From Aculops lycopersici (taxonomy: Eukaryota; Arthropoda; Arachnida; Trombidiformes; Eriophyidae), in the NCBI GenBank assembly GCA_015350385.1, contig WNKI01000001.1, forward strand, positions 11,423,338-11,487,337: 64,000 bases of DNA, in the 5' to 3' direction. Both the position numbers and the translations under genes were made by a program. A model generated the notes under the pieces. It was given only the letters and a program-made list of their open reading frames with translations. It was not told where the DNA came from and searched no databases. Below are positions 39,215-49,054 of the stretch, piece after piece. Positions within the stretch are counted from its first letter, which is position 1. Each line of letters begins with the position of its first letter.

Positions 39215-41152
39215 ATTTGCTTCGCGCTTGACCCATTCAATCTCTTCACGAATGGCGCCAATCCATCGTTGTCTTCTTGCCTTTGTTGTCTTGGTTTTTA
39301 TTGGTGACTTTAGCTTTTTGAAGTTGTTGTTGCTCTTGCTAAACAGATGCGAGCTTAGTGAGGCTCAAGTCTATCACAAGTTGGTATAGTCTGATTATGA
39401 TGACTGAATAGACAAACTAACTAGCCACTTTGAGTTAGCTGGCTCATAAGGTAGCCTGCCAACTTCATCTCTGTCTCAATCTAACTAAAGTCTCTTGTAT
39501 TATCCGCGTCTCTCTTCCTCTCTATCTTGTTCTCGTTGTGATCGTGTTGAAGTTAGAGGTGTTGCCAACTTTGAGGCTACCTACCATTAAGCCGCTGTAA
39601 CAGCTAAGGTATCTACTTGGAAGTGTGGCGCAATCAGCGCTCGTTTACCTTGTGCTCCACATCTCTCATTTGCTTTGCTCCTCATCATCTTACCAAGTCT
39701 CTTCCTCTCCTCTTCGCTCGGCCTCTTGTTGTGTGTTGGCAATTGTGTTGGCAAGTTGCTGCTGGTCTAGACGAACAATATAGTCAGATAGTCGGGAGTT
39801 TGAGCAACAAAAGGTTGCGATAGAAATGAAAACCAAATCAACTAGCGCAAAGAGCAAGATGATTTCTCTCTCTCTCTCTCTCTTTCTCTTGCGTGAGTCG
39901 CTAGCCGCACGCGCATATCGTCGTCACTACTTTCATTGCGCAATCTCACACGAGCCCACCAGAAGGCCAGACATCTAGTTCATCTAGCTGAGAGGGTCGC
40001 TAACCGAAACGGGAGCTTGGAGCGAGACACCTAGCGAGCGCCGCGACCAACTTGCACTACCCTGCGTTTACCTGATCAAAGAGCAGAGTGTTGGTCAGCT
40101 AAAGCGAGACCAGGTGAGCGTCTTCCTGCTGAACGAAGCCTTTTCCTTCGAGGAATAAAATTCCTCGGAGTCAACAGTCAAAATCATCGACCACAACCCA
40201 ATGCCCGCTAAGCTGAACGGATCAATTTATATTCTAGTCCAAGACAAAACCCAATGTCAATAAGAATGGGCAGATAATCAACACTACCAGAAACCAAAAG
40301 AGGACACAACGGTTCTGCAGCGCTGCGTCGTGCAGCCTCACGTCGCGCAAGATTCCCATTCGCCTCCGCTGTGTTTTGGAGAGAGAGAGAGAACACTGCC
40401 TCTCCGCGTAGTTGTAGCCGTCGCCAGGCTCACACGCTCTCGCTGGCGCGTTAAGGCGACCACTCGACGCGCACAAGCAACAGTTTTTCTCCTTCTCTCA
40501 ATCATTCGCTTGCTTGTTGCTTTGCCTCCGACCGGCTGGCTCACGCAGTGTGTGTGCATTTCCAGTGCGCGTTTTATTTTATTGCCCCGAATGGACAAAT
40601 GGACTGGCACCAACTATTATATCCATATTCCTCTCGCAGTGGTAGCCCCGTCTACCTAAAACGGCCAAGATACAATTATATACACATGTATATTTAGACT
40701 GATACTAGCACTAAAACTAAATAATTATTAATTCAACAATTCATCAACAAATAAGAAATTTGCACGTCAAATAACAAGAGCATTCTTGGGGACACTAGGG
40801 ACTAACGAGGAGCGCGAAAGGGGAAAACCGACCGCTAGGACGCGCGAACTGAACTAAAATCTTGCCGCCACGAGCAACCCAGAAACTAAAGATTGCGTGG
40901 AATCATCATTCGAATTGTATCTTTGACCTGCATGTTTCTGATTATTAGAATCATTTGAGGTATTATATAACCCTAGGATATAAACTAATAATATTCTTGA
41001 AAACAAGTATTAAAAGAAGTGAGTCAAAAGGAAAAGGAGGAATAGAAGAAAGATTTACAAGGTTGCGCTGTAAAACACCTAAAACGGAAAGAATACTTTC
41101 AATTGAAGGATCATTTAATATTTTCATAACTATCAAAACAAATATTGCCAAG
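39215..41152. promoter_or_regulatory. Divergent intergenic region between the Ig receptor and a C2H2 gene
   Basis: This 1.9-kb interval carries the presumed promoters of two head-to-head genes. It contains a CT tract (39865-39883), a GA tract (40380-40391), and a short hairpin CGAGGAAT-AAA-ATTCCTCG at 40149-40167. An open frame continues upstream of 41153 without an ATG and looks like AT-rich leader. Confidence 0.5.
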
Positions 41153-42463
41153 ATGGAGGCCGAGCATGCAAGCCTCTCGACAATAATTATTGACGCAAAT
41201 GGAAATCCAATTGGCCAGGTGATCTACAGGTGTGCACTGTGTAGGAAACTATGTGATTCCTCAAGTGACGCCATGTTACATTATCAGGACGATCACATTG
41301 AATTCACCAAGTTACAAATTCAACAACAACAGCAGCAACAACAACTGAATCATCAAATGGAGGCCACAATGCAAGCTAACCAGGGTAAAGCTGGAACCTC
41401 TGGAATGCGTAGAAATAACGACCAGCTGTATCAATACTCACGCAACTCTGATGGAAACAATAGTGCTAGCAGCAACAATCGAAACCAACAAAACGCTGGT
41501 TTCTACCAGGGACCCAGGGCAAGACAGTCCGGTGGTGGCCAAGTGGTAGATGGAGGAGGGAGTCTATTAAAACGAGCCAACTCTAACGTTCCAACCTCGG
41601 GTAGTCTGTTGAAACGCGCCAACACCAGCAACTCGGCCCCATCAGCCTCAGCTTCAGCCTCAAATAGTCTTCTCAAGCGGGCCACCAATGTTATTCGCCA
41701 ACAGCAATTCCAAACCAATAAGGGCCAGTCGGCCTCAACTAGGACATCTAATAGGCGGCCAGTGTCCAGTGCAGCACTGATCGCAGCCTCGGAGGCCAAG
41801 ATGGATACAATACATCAGCGACAGTATACCACAACTAGTGCTAGTAGGGCGGCCAAGAGGACGACCACTGGCTCGTCCACTCCGAATGCAGGCACGACTC
41901 CAAAGTCTACGGCATCCCATGGCAGCAGTAACAGTAATCAAACAAGAGATTCGCACGAACCGAAGACCAACACATCAGTTTCAAATATTAACTCACATAT
42001 CGATACTGATGCAACAGCCACAACAACTCCCCAAAGAGTCAAGACTAACCCGGCGAGATCCACAGCCCAAAGAACCCCATACCAAGCGCAGCAAGCGGCA
42101 CTCCAGCAGCACCTCCAGCAGCAGCAACAACAACAACAAGCTGCATCCGCCTCAAAGACTAAACCTAATGCCAGAACTCAGGTCAAGGATCAAGTCTTGA
42201 CACCAGCCGCATCCACCTCAACCTCCCAAGCTTCAAGCGAATCAGCCAACCCAACATCCTTATCAATCTCCCAAAAGACATTGGCCAGCCAGCAAAGCCA
42301 ACAACACGCAGCAGTCCCAAACTCAAATCCATCGACTCCAACAAATTCGATCTCGGACGCAGGCAGCTCAACACCAACCGGTGGCAAGGACGCAGCGGAT
42401 AAGAAATACTCACTTAGACCAAGAAGCTCAGGTCGGCGAAATGTTAGAATATCCCACAGTTGA
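41153..42463 (+). CDS. Single-C2H2 low-complexity protein with SLLKRA repeats
   Basis: Intronless, 436 aa. The start is the first in-frame ATG (41153). One C2H2 finger lies near residues 24-47 (YRCALCRKLC ... MLHYQDDH). It is followed by Gln runs (~55-63 and ~325-332) and a long Ser/Thr/Asn/Gln-rich disordered body. A motif SLLKRA[NT] occurs three times near residues 137, 149 and 171, each followed by N/T/S. The C-terminus is basic (KKYSLRPRSS, then GRRNVRIS). The composition fits a nuclear protein of unknown function; I do not recognise the family. Atg13 follows on the same strand 677 bp downstream. Confidence 0.75.
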   Translation: MEAEHASLSTIIIDANGNPIGQVIYRCALCRKLCDSSSDAMLHYQDDHIEFTKLQIQQQQQQQQLNHQMEATMQANQGKAGTSGMRRNNDQLYQYSRNSDGNNSASSNNRNQQNAGFYQGPRARQSGGGQVVDGGGSLLKRANSNVPTSGSLLKRANTSNSAPSASASASNSLLKRATNVIRQQQFQTNKGQSASTRTSNRRPVSSAALIAASEAKMDTIHQRQYTTTSASRAAKRTTTGSSTPNAGTTPKSTASHGSSNSNQTRDSHEPKTNTSVSNINSHIDTDATATTTPQRVKTNPARSTAQRTPYQAQQAALQQHLQQQQQQQQAASASKTKPNARTQVKDQVLTPAASTSTSQASSESANPTSLSISQKTLASQQSQQHAAVPNSNPSTPTNSISDAGSSTPTGGKDAADKKYSLRPRSSGRRNVRISHS

Positions 42464-43140
42464 AACTTGTCAGTGGCAAAAGGCAACAGCAACGAGCGGC
42501 GGTGGCGACGCAGTTTGGCGCACTCCCGTTAGGGCGGTGTGGTTTGGATTTTTTGTTTGTTGTGGTCCTGCGCTCGCCGCTTCCAGTGTTGCTCGTTGTA
42601 CTGCGTTAGAAAGCGAATGAAAGACTTGGATGTCTGCACTCTCTCGACGGCGGCCGGTGCGGCCTAACTCTACGTAATCATGTAAACATGTCATACTTTT
42701 TCATTGTAGATGTACAGTAAAAACTTGTATGAACATTTCCATAGTATTTGTATCTTTTCATCTTAATTAGCTTGGAAATTGCAAATTTTAATTGTCTCAG
42801 CTCTAAATTGAATTGGAATATCCACTCATCGGCAGTTTTGACAATCCAGCTTCTTAGAGCGATCAATATCAAGATTGGAAGTTACGTTTGGCTATCAGTG
42901 AGTAGCTTCGATCTTGCGCCAGTACAATATTAGCCTGCGGTTATAAGAGTCTCGGTATTGAACGAGAGCAAAAATTCATTTCAAAAACTTATTAGGATGC
43001 TAAATGGTCTTCAAATGATTGTCTATACAAGAAATTTGACTCAAAAGTTATCCAAACAGAAACATAGAACAAGAAGCAAATAAGAAATAGAAAACAAGCT
43101 TATTATAACCGAAGCACAAATAACCAATCAATAAGACACT
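42464..43140. other. Intergenic region upstream of Atg13
   Basis: 677 bp holding the 3' UTR of the C2H2 gene and the promoter/5' UTR of Atg13. The first ~200 bases are GC-richer and the rest AT-rich. No ORF is supported. Confidence 0.5.
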
Positions 43141-45177
43141 ATGGAAACCACACTGGATAGAGCCTCACCTCGTCGAGGTTCTCTATCATCATTACACCGT
43201 CAACCAAGTGGATCCTATTCACCGGGTTCACGTGTTTCAACGACATCGAGCAATGGCTCAACTGTAAATATCAAAGACCTTGATAGGTACACCAGGTATT
43301 TTATCATTAAGGCCGTACAAGTAATTGTTCAATCGCGTATCAACGTTAGTGAACGTCTCAAGACCGAATGTAAACCTAGCGGAAATGATTGGTTCAATTT
43401 GAACATCACAGATGTCCCGGAAATCAGCGAAAGAACTAAATCAGCCTTGGAAACCGAAAGCTTGTCCATCAAAAATGATTGGCGTGTTTGCTGTGAGGTC
43501 TCTTTGAAGACTAACGATGGGGTACGCATTGTTCTAGAACACTGGATCATATCTAACAGGTGCCTACAAAACTCGAACCAAAGATTGAGCTCGGGCTCTC
43601 CCAAGAATTATCAGACAGCCAGTCGGACCTCTGCCAATCTATTGACCACTAGCAGCAACGGAATTGGTCCACTCAGCGCTATCAATAGTGCCTCCTCATC
43701 AAGTCGCGTCCGGCCAAACATCCCAGGTAATGCCATGAGAACTCGGTTAAACAGTATTGATGACTGTACTGGTGATAACAATATTGCTGCAAACAAACTC
43801 TTGATGGGTGCTAACAATGAAAACCTGGACATCAAATCTTCAACATCCTGTTTCTCCTTGACCACAGCCTCATCGAATAACCAAAATGCAACATATGATC
43901 AGAACAACACGATACAGGGATCGCCGAGCATCAGCTCATTGTCATATAACAATACTAATGCCCATGGTCAAACCAATCCATCTGCCAGTAATAATTCGAG
44001 AACACCAGCTACAACGGCAACTACCCAATCACAAGCATCCAAGACAAGTGCAATGTCTTCAATTTACACCATCTATAACAGGATGAGCTTATTGCTAAAG
44101 ACTCTCATGACAACAACTCATATTGTGCCAGCTTACAGATTGTCGTCTCGACACTTTCAATCAGACTCCTGTGCCTTGTGCTATCGAGTTTATGCAAGTC
44201 CATTACCATATCATAACACTCAAGCGAGAGGTTCCATCGAGGATATTAATGTTACTTCCGACTCGCCTAATAGACGCTCACTATCCTCAAACTCATCCTT
44301 TGGATCCATAAACATTAGAGAATTCGTTGGACCGGATGATATCGAACACTTTTGCCCATTGTTGAAGCTTGGTTCTCTCAAAACTGAGGTCAATCAACTC
44401 GATCTCTCAATTTGTTATCGCACAGACTTGAGAAGTTCTAGTAACTTGATCAAAAGTCCAAGATCTAAGGAAATGTATAATAGAATACTCGACGAAGATT
44501 GTATAACAGCGGCCAAGCAACTATTGGCTGGTCATGATGTTAGCCTTTGTGGTCATTCAAAAGACCACCAAGGTAACTGTCACCTGAATGGACAGCAGCA
44601 ATGTAAAAATGAGAATGCTTTAAACCATAGTGATAAGCCACTTGAGGCCGCATTTGCATCTAACGACACTCAAAAGGTCGATAAAACCACACTTGATCCT
44701 ACTCTCGTGATAATGGAGAGCGCATTCGATAAGTTGCTAGAGAAGAGTGTAGCTAACGAGGATGATCTGGTCGGTGCTGCCAATGATGCTATCAATCGAC
44801 CGATTAGCAATACGGATAAGAGCTCAACAAGGCAAACCAATGGAGCTGGCAATGCTCAATCCGAACCCATTCAAGTGCCTCTCAACTCTCACAAGTCCAA
44901 GTATCCAGACCTATACCCATCATCAGGTTCCACGCCCAAGTCGTTGACAGATTCGTTTGTCTTTGTTGACCTCAATCCTCCTTTTGCATCCGAGGAACAG
45001 AATGAGATAAATTCCTTCTTTCATGGACCGAAGCCAACATTCAATCAAGGATTTGATAGCCTGAAGGATGTCGATGAATTAACAAATCAATTAGCTGTCA
45101 TTGAGGCGAATGCTAGCCAACTCGATGACTTTGTCGACAATATTTGTGCTTCCGAGGACGAGGAATCAGAAAGTTGA
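43141..45177 (+). CDS. Atg13: Autophagy-related protein 13
   Basis: Atg13 is the adaptor of the Atg1/ULK1 kinase complex that starts autophagosome formation. The gene is one 678-aa exon. The N-terminal HORMA domain begins at DLDRYTRYFIIKAVQVIVQ (~46) and continues through DWFNLNITDVPE and VCCEVSLKTNDG. It resumes at SIYTIYNRMSLLLKTL (~307) and VPAYRLSSR after an Asn/Ser-rich insertion of about 155 residues that has no counterpart in human ATG13. After the HORMA fold comes a long acidic/Ser-rich disordered tail, in which SFVFVDL (~605) matches the LC3-interacting region (human DDFVMI). The C-terminal segment (INSFF..., LTNQLAVIE, FVDNI) matches the human C-terminus that contacts FIP200/ULK1. 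It converges on the LYR gene. Confidence 0.93.
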   Translation: METTLDRASPRRGSLSSLHRQPSGSYSPGSRVSTTSSNGSTVNIKDLDRYTRYFIIKAVQVIVQSRINVSERLKTECKPSGNDWFNLNITDVPEISERTKSALETESLSIKNDWRVCCEVSLKTNDGVRIVLEHWIISNRCLQNSNQRLSSGSPKNYQTASRTSANLLTTSSNGIGPLSAINSASSSSRVRPNIPGNAMRTRLNSIDDCTGDNNIAANKLLMGANNENLDIKSSTSCFSLTTASSNNQNATYDQNNTIQGSPSISSLSYNNTNAHGQTNPSASNNSRTPATTATTQSQASKTSAMSSIYTIYNRMSLLLKTLMTTTHIVPAYRLSSRHFQSDSCALCYRVYASPLPYHNTQARGSIEDINVTSDSPNRRSLSSNSSFGSINIREFVGPDDIEHFCPLLKLGSLKTEVNQLDLSICYRTDLRSSSNLIKSPRSKEMYNRILDEDCITAAKQLLAGHDVSLCGHSKDHQGNCHLNGQQQCKNENALNHSDKPLEAAFASNDTQKVDKTTLDPTLVIMESAFDKLLEKSVANEDDLVGAANDAINRPISNTDKSSTRQTNGAGNAQSEPIQVPLNSHKSKYPDLYPSSGSTPKSLTDSFVFVDLNPPFASEEQNEINSFFHGPKPTFNQGFDSLKDVDELTNQLAVIEANASQLDDFVDNICASEDEESES

Positions 45178-45301
45178 GTTGTAGTCTGGGTTGAGAGCGT
45201 GATTTGGGCGACATATGTAACATGTAATGATTATTGCTTCATCAAAAAAGTTTGGTGTGACCTGATAAATATAGAAGAGACTATTGATGAACTATTGGAT
45301 T

Positions 45302-45708
45302 TTAATCATCGTCAACAAATTTGAAAGTTTTGTTATCTTTAACGTTGTCTAATCTAACATTGACTCGGACTGTTTCATCTGTAACAAATTTGGCTTGCAT
45401 CACCTCAGTTCTGAGAATCTCGTCGGCTTGCTCGGCCATTTCAATGGACTTCATTATTTGATCCGTGGCCGTGAGATTGCGATTCTTTTCGAAAGCCTCG
45501 CGTATCGCTGCATGCGATTCTCTAATTGCAAAGTTATCACCTGGAAAAGGAGCAAAAGTGTATAAAGTTAGTCATTTCTCTTTACTGTAATATATTTGTT
45601 GCCGTGGATCACTTTCTCTGTTTCACTAACAGACATACCTTTGAATACTTCCAAACGCGTCCTTAGGAGTCTCTTGTAACACCCTAATGCTTGTTGCCTT
45701 GTAGACAT
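45302..45708 (-). CDS. LYR-motif complex III assembly factor, LYRM7/MZM1-like (two exons)
   Basis: Small gene assembled by hand: exon 1 is 45639-45708 and exon 2 is 45302-45540, with a 98-bp intron (donor GTATGT, acceptor TTTTCCAG) that splits a Gly codon. The product is 102 aa and starts MSTRQQALGCYKRLLRTRLE. Here YKRLLRTR is the LYR-like tripeptide plus basic helix of the Complex1_LYR family. The rest (NFAIRESHAAIREAFEKNRN, EILRTEVMQAKFV) follows the length and pattern of LYRM7, which stabilises the Rieske Fe-S protein in the mitochondrial matrix before insertion into complex III. Other LYRM members are possible; the length and the LRTEVMQA segment favour LYRM7. Confidence 0.75.
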
Positions 45709-46346
45709 CTCACAAGTAATAGTTTCACCAAATATGTAAAGAACTCATCGTAATTATGGAGTTGAACTGATTGTTTACAAAAGGAACATATCCAAACTCC
45801 TACTCTTGATTCTCGTGGGAACACACGGAACGTAAACACTAAATTTGTTGCATGAGTTTTAGTCAGTTTTTGGCTACAAATCCACACGCCACACGATTCC
45901 GGATGATCCCGCATGCGGCTTTTGGTGGCGCTACGATCGTATTGCTAATCCACTTGAATGGCACCATTTAGGCCAGGCAAACTCGATGCCCAATGAAATC
46001 TCAGGCTACACTTCATAAATATTGCTAGTCCGAATCTTGATGCAAAATAACATTGCTCTCCCTATTGACCTTTCTGACATGACAACGAATGTATTCAAAA
46101 CAACTAGATCATCAAGAAACAAGCGAGTCGAATGATTGGGTTTTACCCAAAGCAACAAATGTTCGATTATATATCAAATTGAGTCATCGCCGTCCATGAG
46201 TTTCTATTTTATCATATACCACTAACTTTATTATTTACTCTGGGATGATCCTCTAGTTTCTCAATCTACCAAATCAGTATTAACTCAGCTCTCTCAGAGA
46301 GAGAAACTTTGTATCACTATTTAACAAATTAAATTAACTTGAAAAT
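45709..46346. promoter_or_regulatory. Divergent promoter region, LYR gene and Arp2
   Basis: 638 bp between two head-to-head start codons, AT-rich toward Arp2. An apparent minus-strand ORF upstream of the LYR gene overlaps its leader and is not supported. Confidence 0.5.
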
Positions 46347-47552
46347 ATGGATGCCCATGGTAGAAAAATAGTTGTTTGCGACAATGGAACCGGCTTTATC
46401 AAGTGCGGTTATGCTGGAGCGAATTTCCCTCTAAAAACTTTCCCATCCCTAGTTGGCCGACCAATCATTAGGGCACAGTATCAAATTGATGGAGTTGAGG
46501 TCAAGGATATGGTAGTTGGTGATGAAGCAAACAAATTGCGCTCCTTGTTGGAGCTGTCGTATCCCATGGAAAATGGAATAGTTCGCAACTGGGAGGACAT
46601 GTGCCATGTTTGGGATTATACCTTCAATGAGAAAATGGGTATCGACCCAACTGATTGTAAAATATTACTAACAGATCCACCCATGAATCCAATATCAAAT
46701 CGTAGGAAAATGTTGGAGATTATGTTTGAGAAATATGGTTTTCATTCGGCTTACATTGCAATACAGGCTGTCCTAACACTATATGCCCAAGGTCTATTGA
46801 CAGGTGTCGTGGTGGACAGTGGCGACGGAGTGACACATATTTGTCCAGTTTATGAAGGTTATGCCTTGCCACATCTAACTCGTCGTCTTGATATAGCCGG
46901 ACGTGACATCACTAGGTACCTGACAAATCTACTGAGACTTCGGGGTTACGCCTTCAATCACACGGCCGACTTCGAAACTATCCGCATGCTAAAGGAGAAA
47001 CTTTGTTATTGCGCATACAATGTAAAGCAAGAGCAGTTATTAGCAACAGAGACAACTTACCTCACTGACACCTACACATTACCTGATGGACGTGTCATTA
47101 AGTTGGGCGGCGAGCGATTTGAGGCAACAGAAGCTTTGTTCCAGCCACATCTAATCAATGTTGAGGGTCAAGGAATAGCAGAGTTATTGTTCAGCACGAT
47201 ACAAAGTGCCGACATGGACATTAGGACGGAGTTATACAAGCACGTGGTCCTGAGTGGAGGGTCAACAATGTACCCAGGTCTACCATCGCGGCTTGAGAAG
47301 GAATTGAAACAATTGTATCTCGATCGAGTTCTCAATGGCGACACTGAAAGATTGCAGAAGTTCAAGATAAGGATAGAGGATCCGCCAAACAGGAAAGATA
47401 TGGTCTTCATCGGAGGTGCAGTTTTAGCCGAAGTGATGAAAGACAAAACAGAGTTTTGGTTGTCTAAGGAGAAATACGAGGAGATTGGTCTCGATAGATT
47501 GATGGACTTGAAATATGGTTCAGCCAATGCGCATAATACCAATATTATGTGA
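46347..47552 (+). CDS. Arp2: Actin-related protein 2 (Arp2/3 complex subunit)
   Basis: ATP-binding subunit of the Arp2/3 complex, which nucleates branched actin filaments in the cytoplasm. It is one 401-aa exon, close to the ~394 aa of animal Arp2. The actin fold is complete: phosphate loop 1 VCDNGTGFIKCGYAG (~10-24), the Arp2-typical NFPLKTFPSLVGRP, the connecting region CKILLTDPPMNP, phosphate loop 2 VVDSGDGVTH (~155-164), the adenosine segment VVLSGGSTMYPGL (~298-310) and FIGGAVLAEVMKDK near the C-terminus. The last ~20 residues (DLKYGSANAH...) replace the usual vertebrate ending and are slightly longer. It converges on the UGT gene with overlapping poly(A) signals. Confidence 0.96.
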   Translation: MDAHGRKIVVCDNGTGFIKCGYAGANFPLKTFPSLVGRPIIRAQYQIDGVEVKDMVVGDEANKLRSLLELSYPMENGIVRNWEDMCHVWDYTFNEKMGIDPTDCKILLTDPPMNPISNRRKMLEIMFEKYGFHSAYIAIQAVLTLYAQGLLTGVVVDSGDGVTHICPVYEGYALPHLTRRLDIAGRDITRYLTNLLRLRGYAFNHTADFETIRMLKEKLCYCAYNVKQEQLLATETTYLTDTYTLPDGRVIKLGGERFEATEALFQPHLINVEGQGIAELLFSTIQSADMDIRTELYKHVVLSGGSTMYPGLPSRLEKELKQLYLDRVLNGDTERLQKFKIRIEDPPNRKDMVFIGGAVLAEVMKDKTEFWLSKEKYEEIGLDRLMDLKYGSANAHNTNIM

Positions 47553-47574
47553 GCATTCTCTCCTATATGTGGAT

Positions 47575-47587
47575 AATAAATCTTTAT
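47575..47587. promoter_or_regulatory. Bidirectional palindromic poly(A) signal between Arp2 and UGT
   Basis: AATAAATCTTTATT contains AATAAA on the plus strand (47575-47580, 23 bp after the Arp2 stop) and its complement TTTATT (47582-47587) giving AATAAA on the minus strand for the UGT transcript. Two convergent genes appear to share one 13-base signal. Confidence 0.7.
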
Positions 47588-47680
47588 TGAACATTATGCA
47601 AAAAACGCAACAATGTATCTAAAAAGTACAACAAAAATTCTGAACGATAGATGGACTTGAGAAATCTAGTTTTTGGAGCA

Positions 47681-49054
47681 TCAGTTCTTGGACACAAAGT
47701 CGCTAACAAGTTGGAGCGCTTTGTTTCTAGCCTCAGGTTTTCTCATCCGCTCGCTTATCTTTTGAATAGTAGCTCTTGCCTCCTCTTTAGCGAGCATCTT
47801 CTCAATGGAATCTAATAGTTGCTCCTTGGTGCAATTGTATGGGTCTAACCTGATACCCAATCCCCTCTCCTCTAACCTGTTGGCATTGTCAAATTGATCG
47901 CCAAATAGGGGACAGACAATGAAGCCTGGAACCGCATAATAAAAAGACTCGGTGACTGTGTTGTTTCCACCGTGAGTGATGATCAAGTCAATGGATGTGA
48001 GGACCTCGAGCTGAGGTACAAACTTATCTCCCCACATGTTGTCTGCAAGCTCATATTGATCATGCAGCGGACCTTTGCAAACAATGAACCTATGCGGACT
48101 TTCGGCGAGGAATCCAACAAGTCGTTTCATGAGAACAATATCAGCACTAGCCAGCGAGCCCAACGAAAAGAAGATTAGCTTCCCAGGTTTGTCGCGGAGC
48201 TTCTCAGGTGATTCAAACTTGGTGGCCTTTTGATCCCTAACCATAGAGTCGCAGCGAGACCATTTTTCTAAGGGATATCCCTCGTAGTCTAATTCTTCGG
48301 GGTACATGTAAACGTTTAGATAAGGTGAAACTGGAATGTAGCTTATCGGATCCGTTGGCAAGTCAGGCAAATCAAATGATTTCCAGTACTCGTTATAACT
48401 ATCATACAAAGTTTTTCGCGCCTTGTGAGCACGTTCCATCCACTCTCTTTGTTTAGGGTCGTCCTTGTTCCATTTGGTTGGCAATCCGAGCCAAGCCTGG
48501 GGTAAATCGGGCGAGTTGTGCAGAGATAGTGGCGAGGCGGAGAAAATCCGTGTCCATGGTTTGTTGATTTTGAATAGAGCTGGAATGCCAAAGTAGTGAT
48601 CAATCACCAGCATATCTGGCTTAATGAGCTCCAATTTCTTTTCAATGTTCGAATTATACTTCTTTATATCCTCCACCATCGCACCAAATCCAATTACCAT
48701 TTCCTCTTCAAGATTTCTAATTACATCACCCGATTGCCACAACTCGCGACAGCTAATAATCACCTCATTCCACTTATCCTGTGCCGTATCGCTACTGATC
48801 GATTCTACCAAATCTGGTGTCGTTGCATCATAAACTTCGTGTCCCTGTTCCTTGAGTTTGTTTGAAATTGGTTCCATAAATAGGAACACTGTCCTGTGAT
48901 TTTGTTTCTTTAGATGATTTGCAATACTTATCAGCGAGTTGATATGGCCCAACGAATCGAGGGGCGCAAATAAAATCGTCTTCCTCTTCTGGCAACGCCC
49001 CTTTTTCGTTAACTTGCAAAGAAACCCTTGCATATTTGTCAGCATCTTGTCCAT
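47681..49054 (-). CDS. Cytosolic UDP-glycosyltransferase of bacterial (MGT) type
   Basis: Intronless GT1-family enzyme of 457 aa that should transfer a sugar from a UDP-sugar to small lipophilic acceptors, a detoxification role in plant-feeding mites. The N-terminal Rossmann domain has FAPLDSLGHINS with the candidate catalytic His (~37). The C-terminal donor site reads ITHGGNNTVTESFYYAVPGF followed by CPLFGDQFDNANR (~360-400), the UGT signature with the DQ pair. There is no signal peptide and no C-terminal membrane anchor, unlike animal ER-resident UGTs; this fits the soluble MGT-like group that tetranychid mites are reported to have acquired from bacteria. The start at 49054 gives the longest frame; Met8 is an alternative. 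Confidence 0.9.
   Translation of the reverse strand: MDKMLTNMQGFLCKLTKKGRCQKRKTILFAPLDSLGHINSLISIANHLKKQNHRTVFLFMEPISNKLKEQGHEVYDATTPDLVESISSDTAQDKWNEVIISCRELWQSGDVIRNLEEEMVIGFGAMVEDIKKYNSNIEKKLELIKPDMLVIDHYFGIPALFKINKPWTRIFSASPLSLHNSPDLPQAWLGLPTKWNKDDPKQREWMERAHKARKTLYDSYNEYWKSFDLPDLPTDPISYIPVSPYLNVYMYPEELDYEGYPLEKWSRCDSMVRDQKATKFESPEKLRDKPGKLIFFSLGSLASADIVLMKRLVGFLAESPHRFIVCKGPLHDQYELADNMWGDKFVPQLEVLTSIDLIITHGGNNTVTESFYYAVPGFIVCPLFGDQFDNANRLEERGLGIRLDPYNCTKEQLLDSIEKMLAKEEARATIQKISERMRKPEARNKALQLVSDFVSKN

Noticed and set aside
40955..41152. N-terminal extension of the C2H2 protein
   Set aside because: It begins at TTG with no ATG, is AT-rich leader-like sequence, and precedes the first ATG at 41153.
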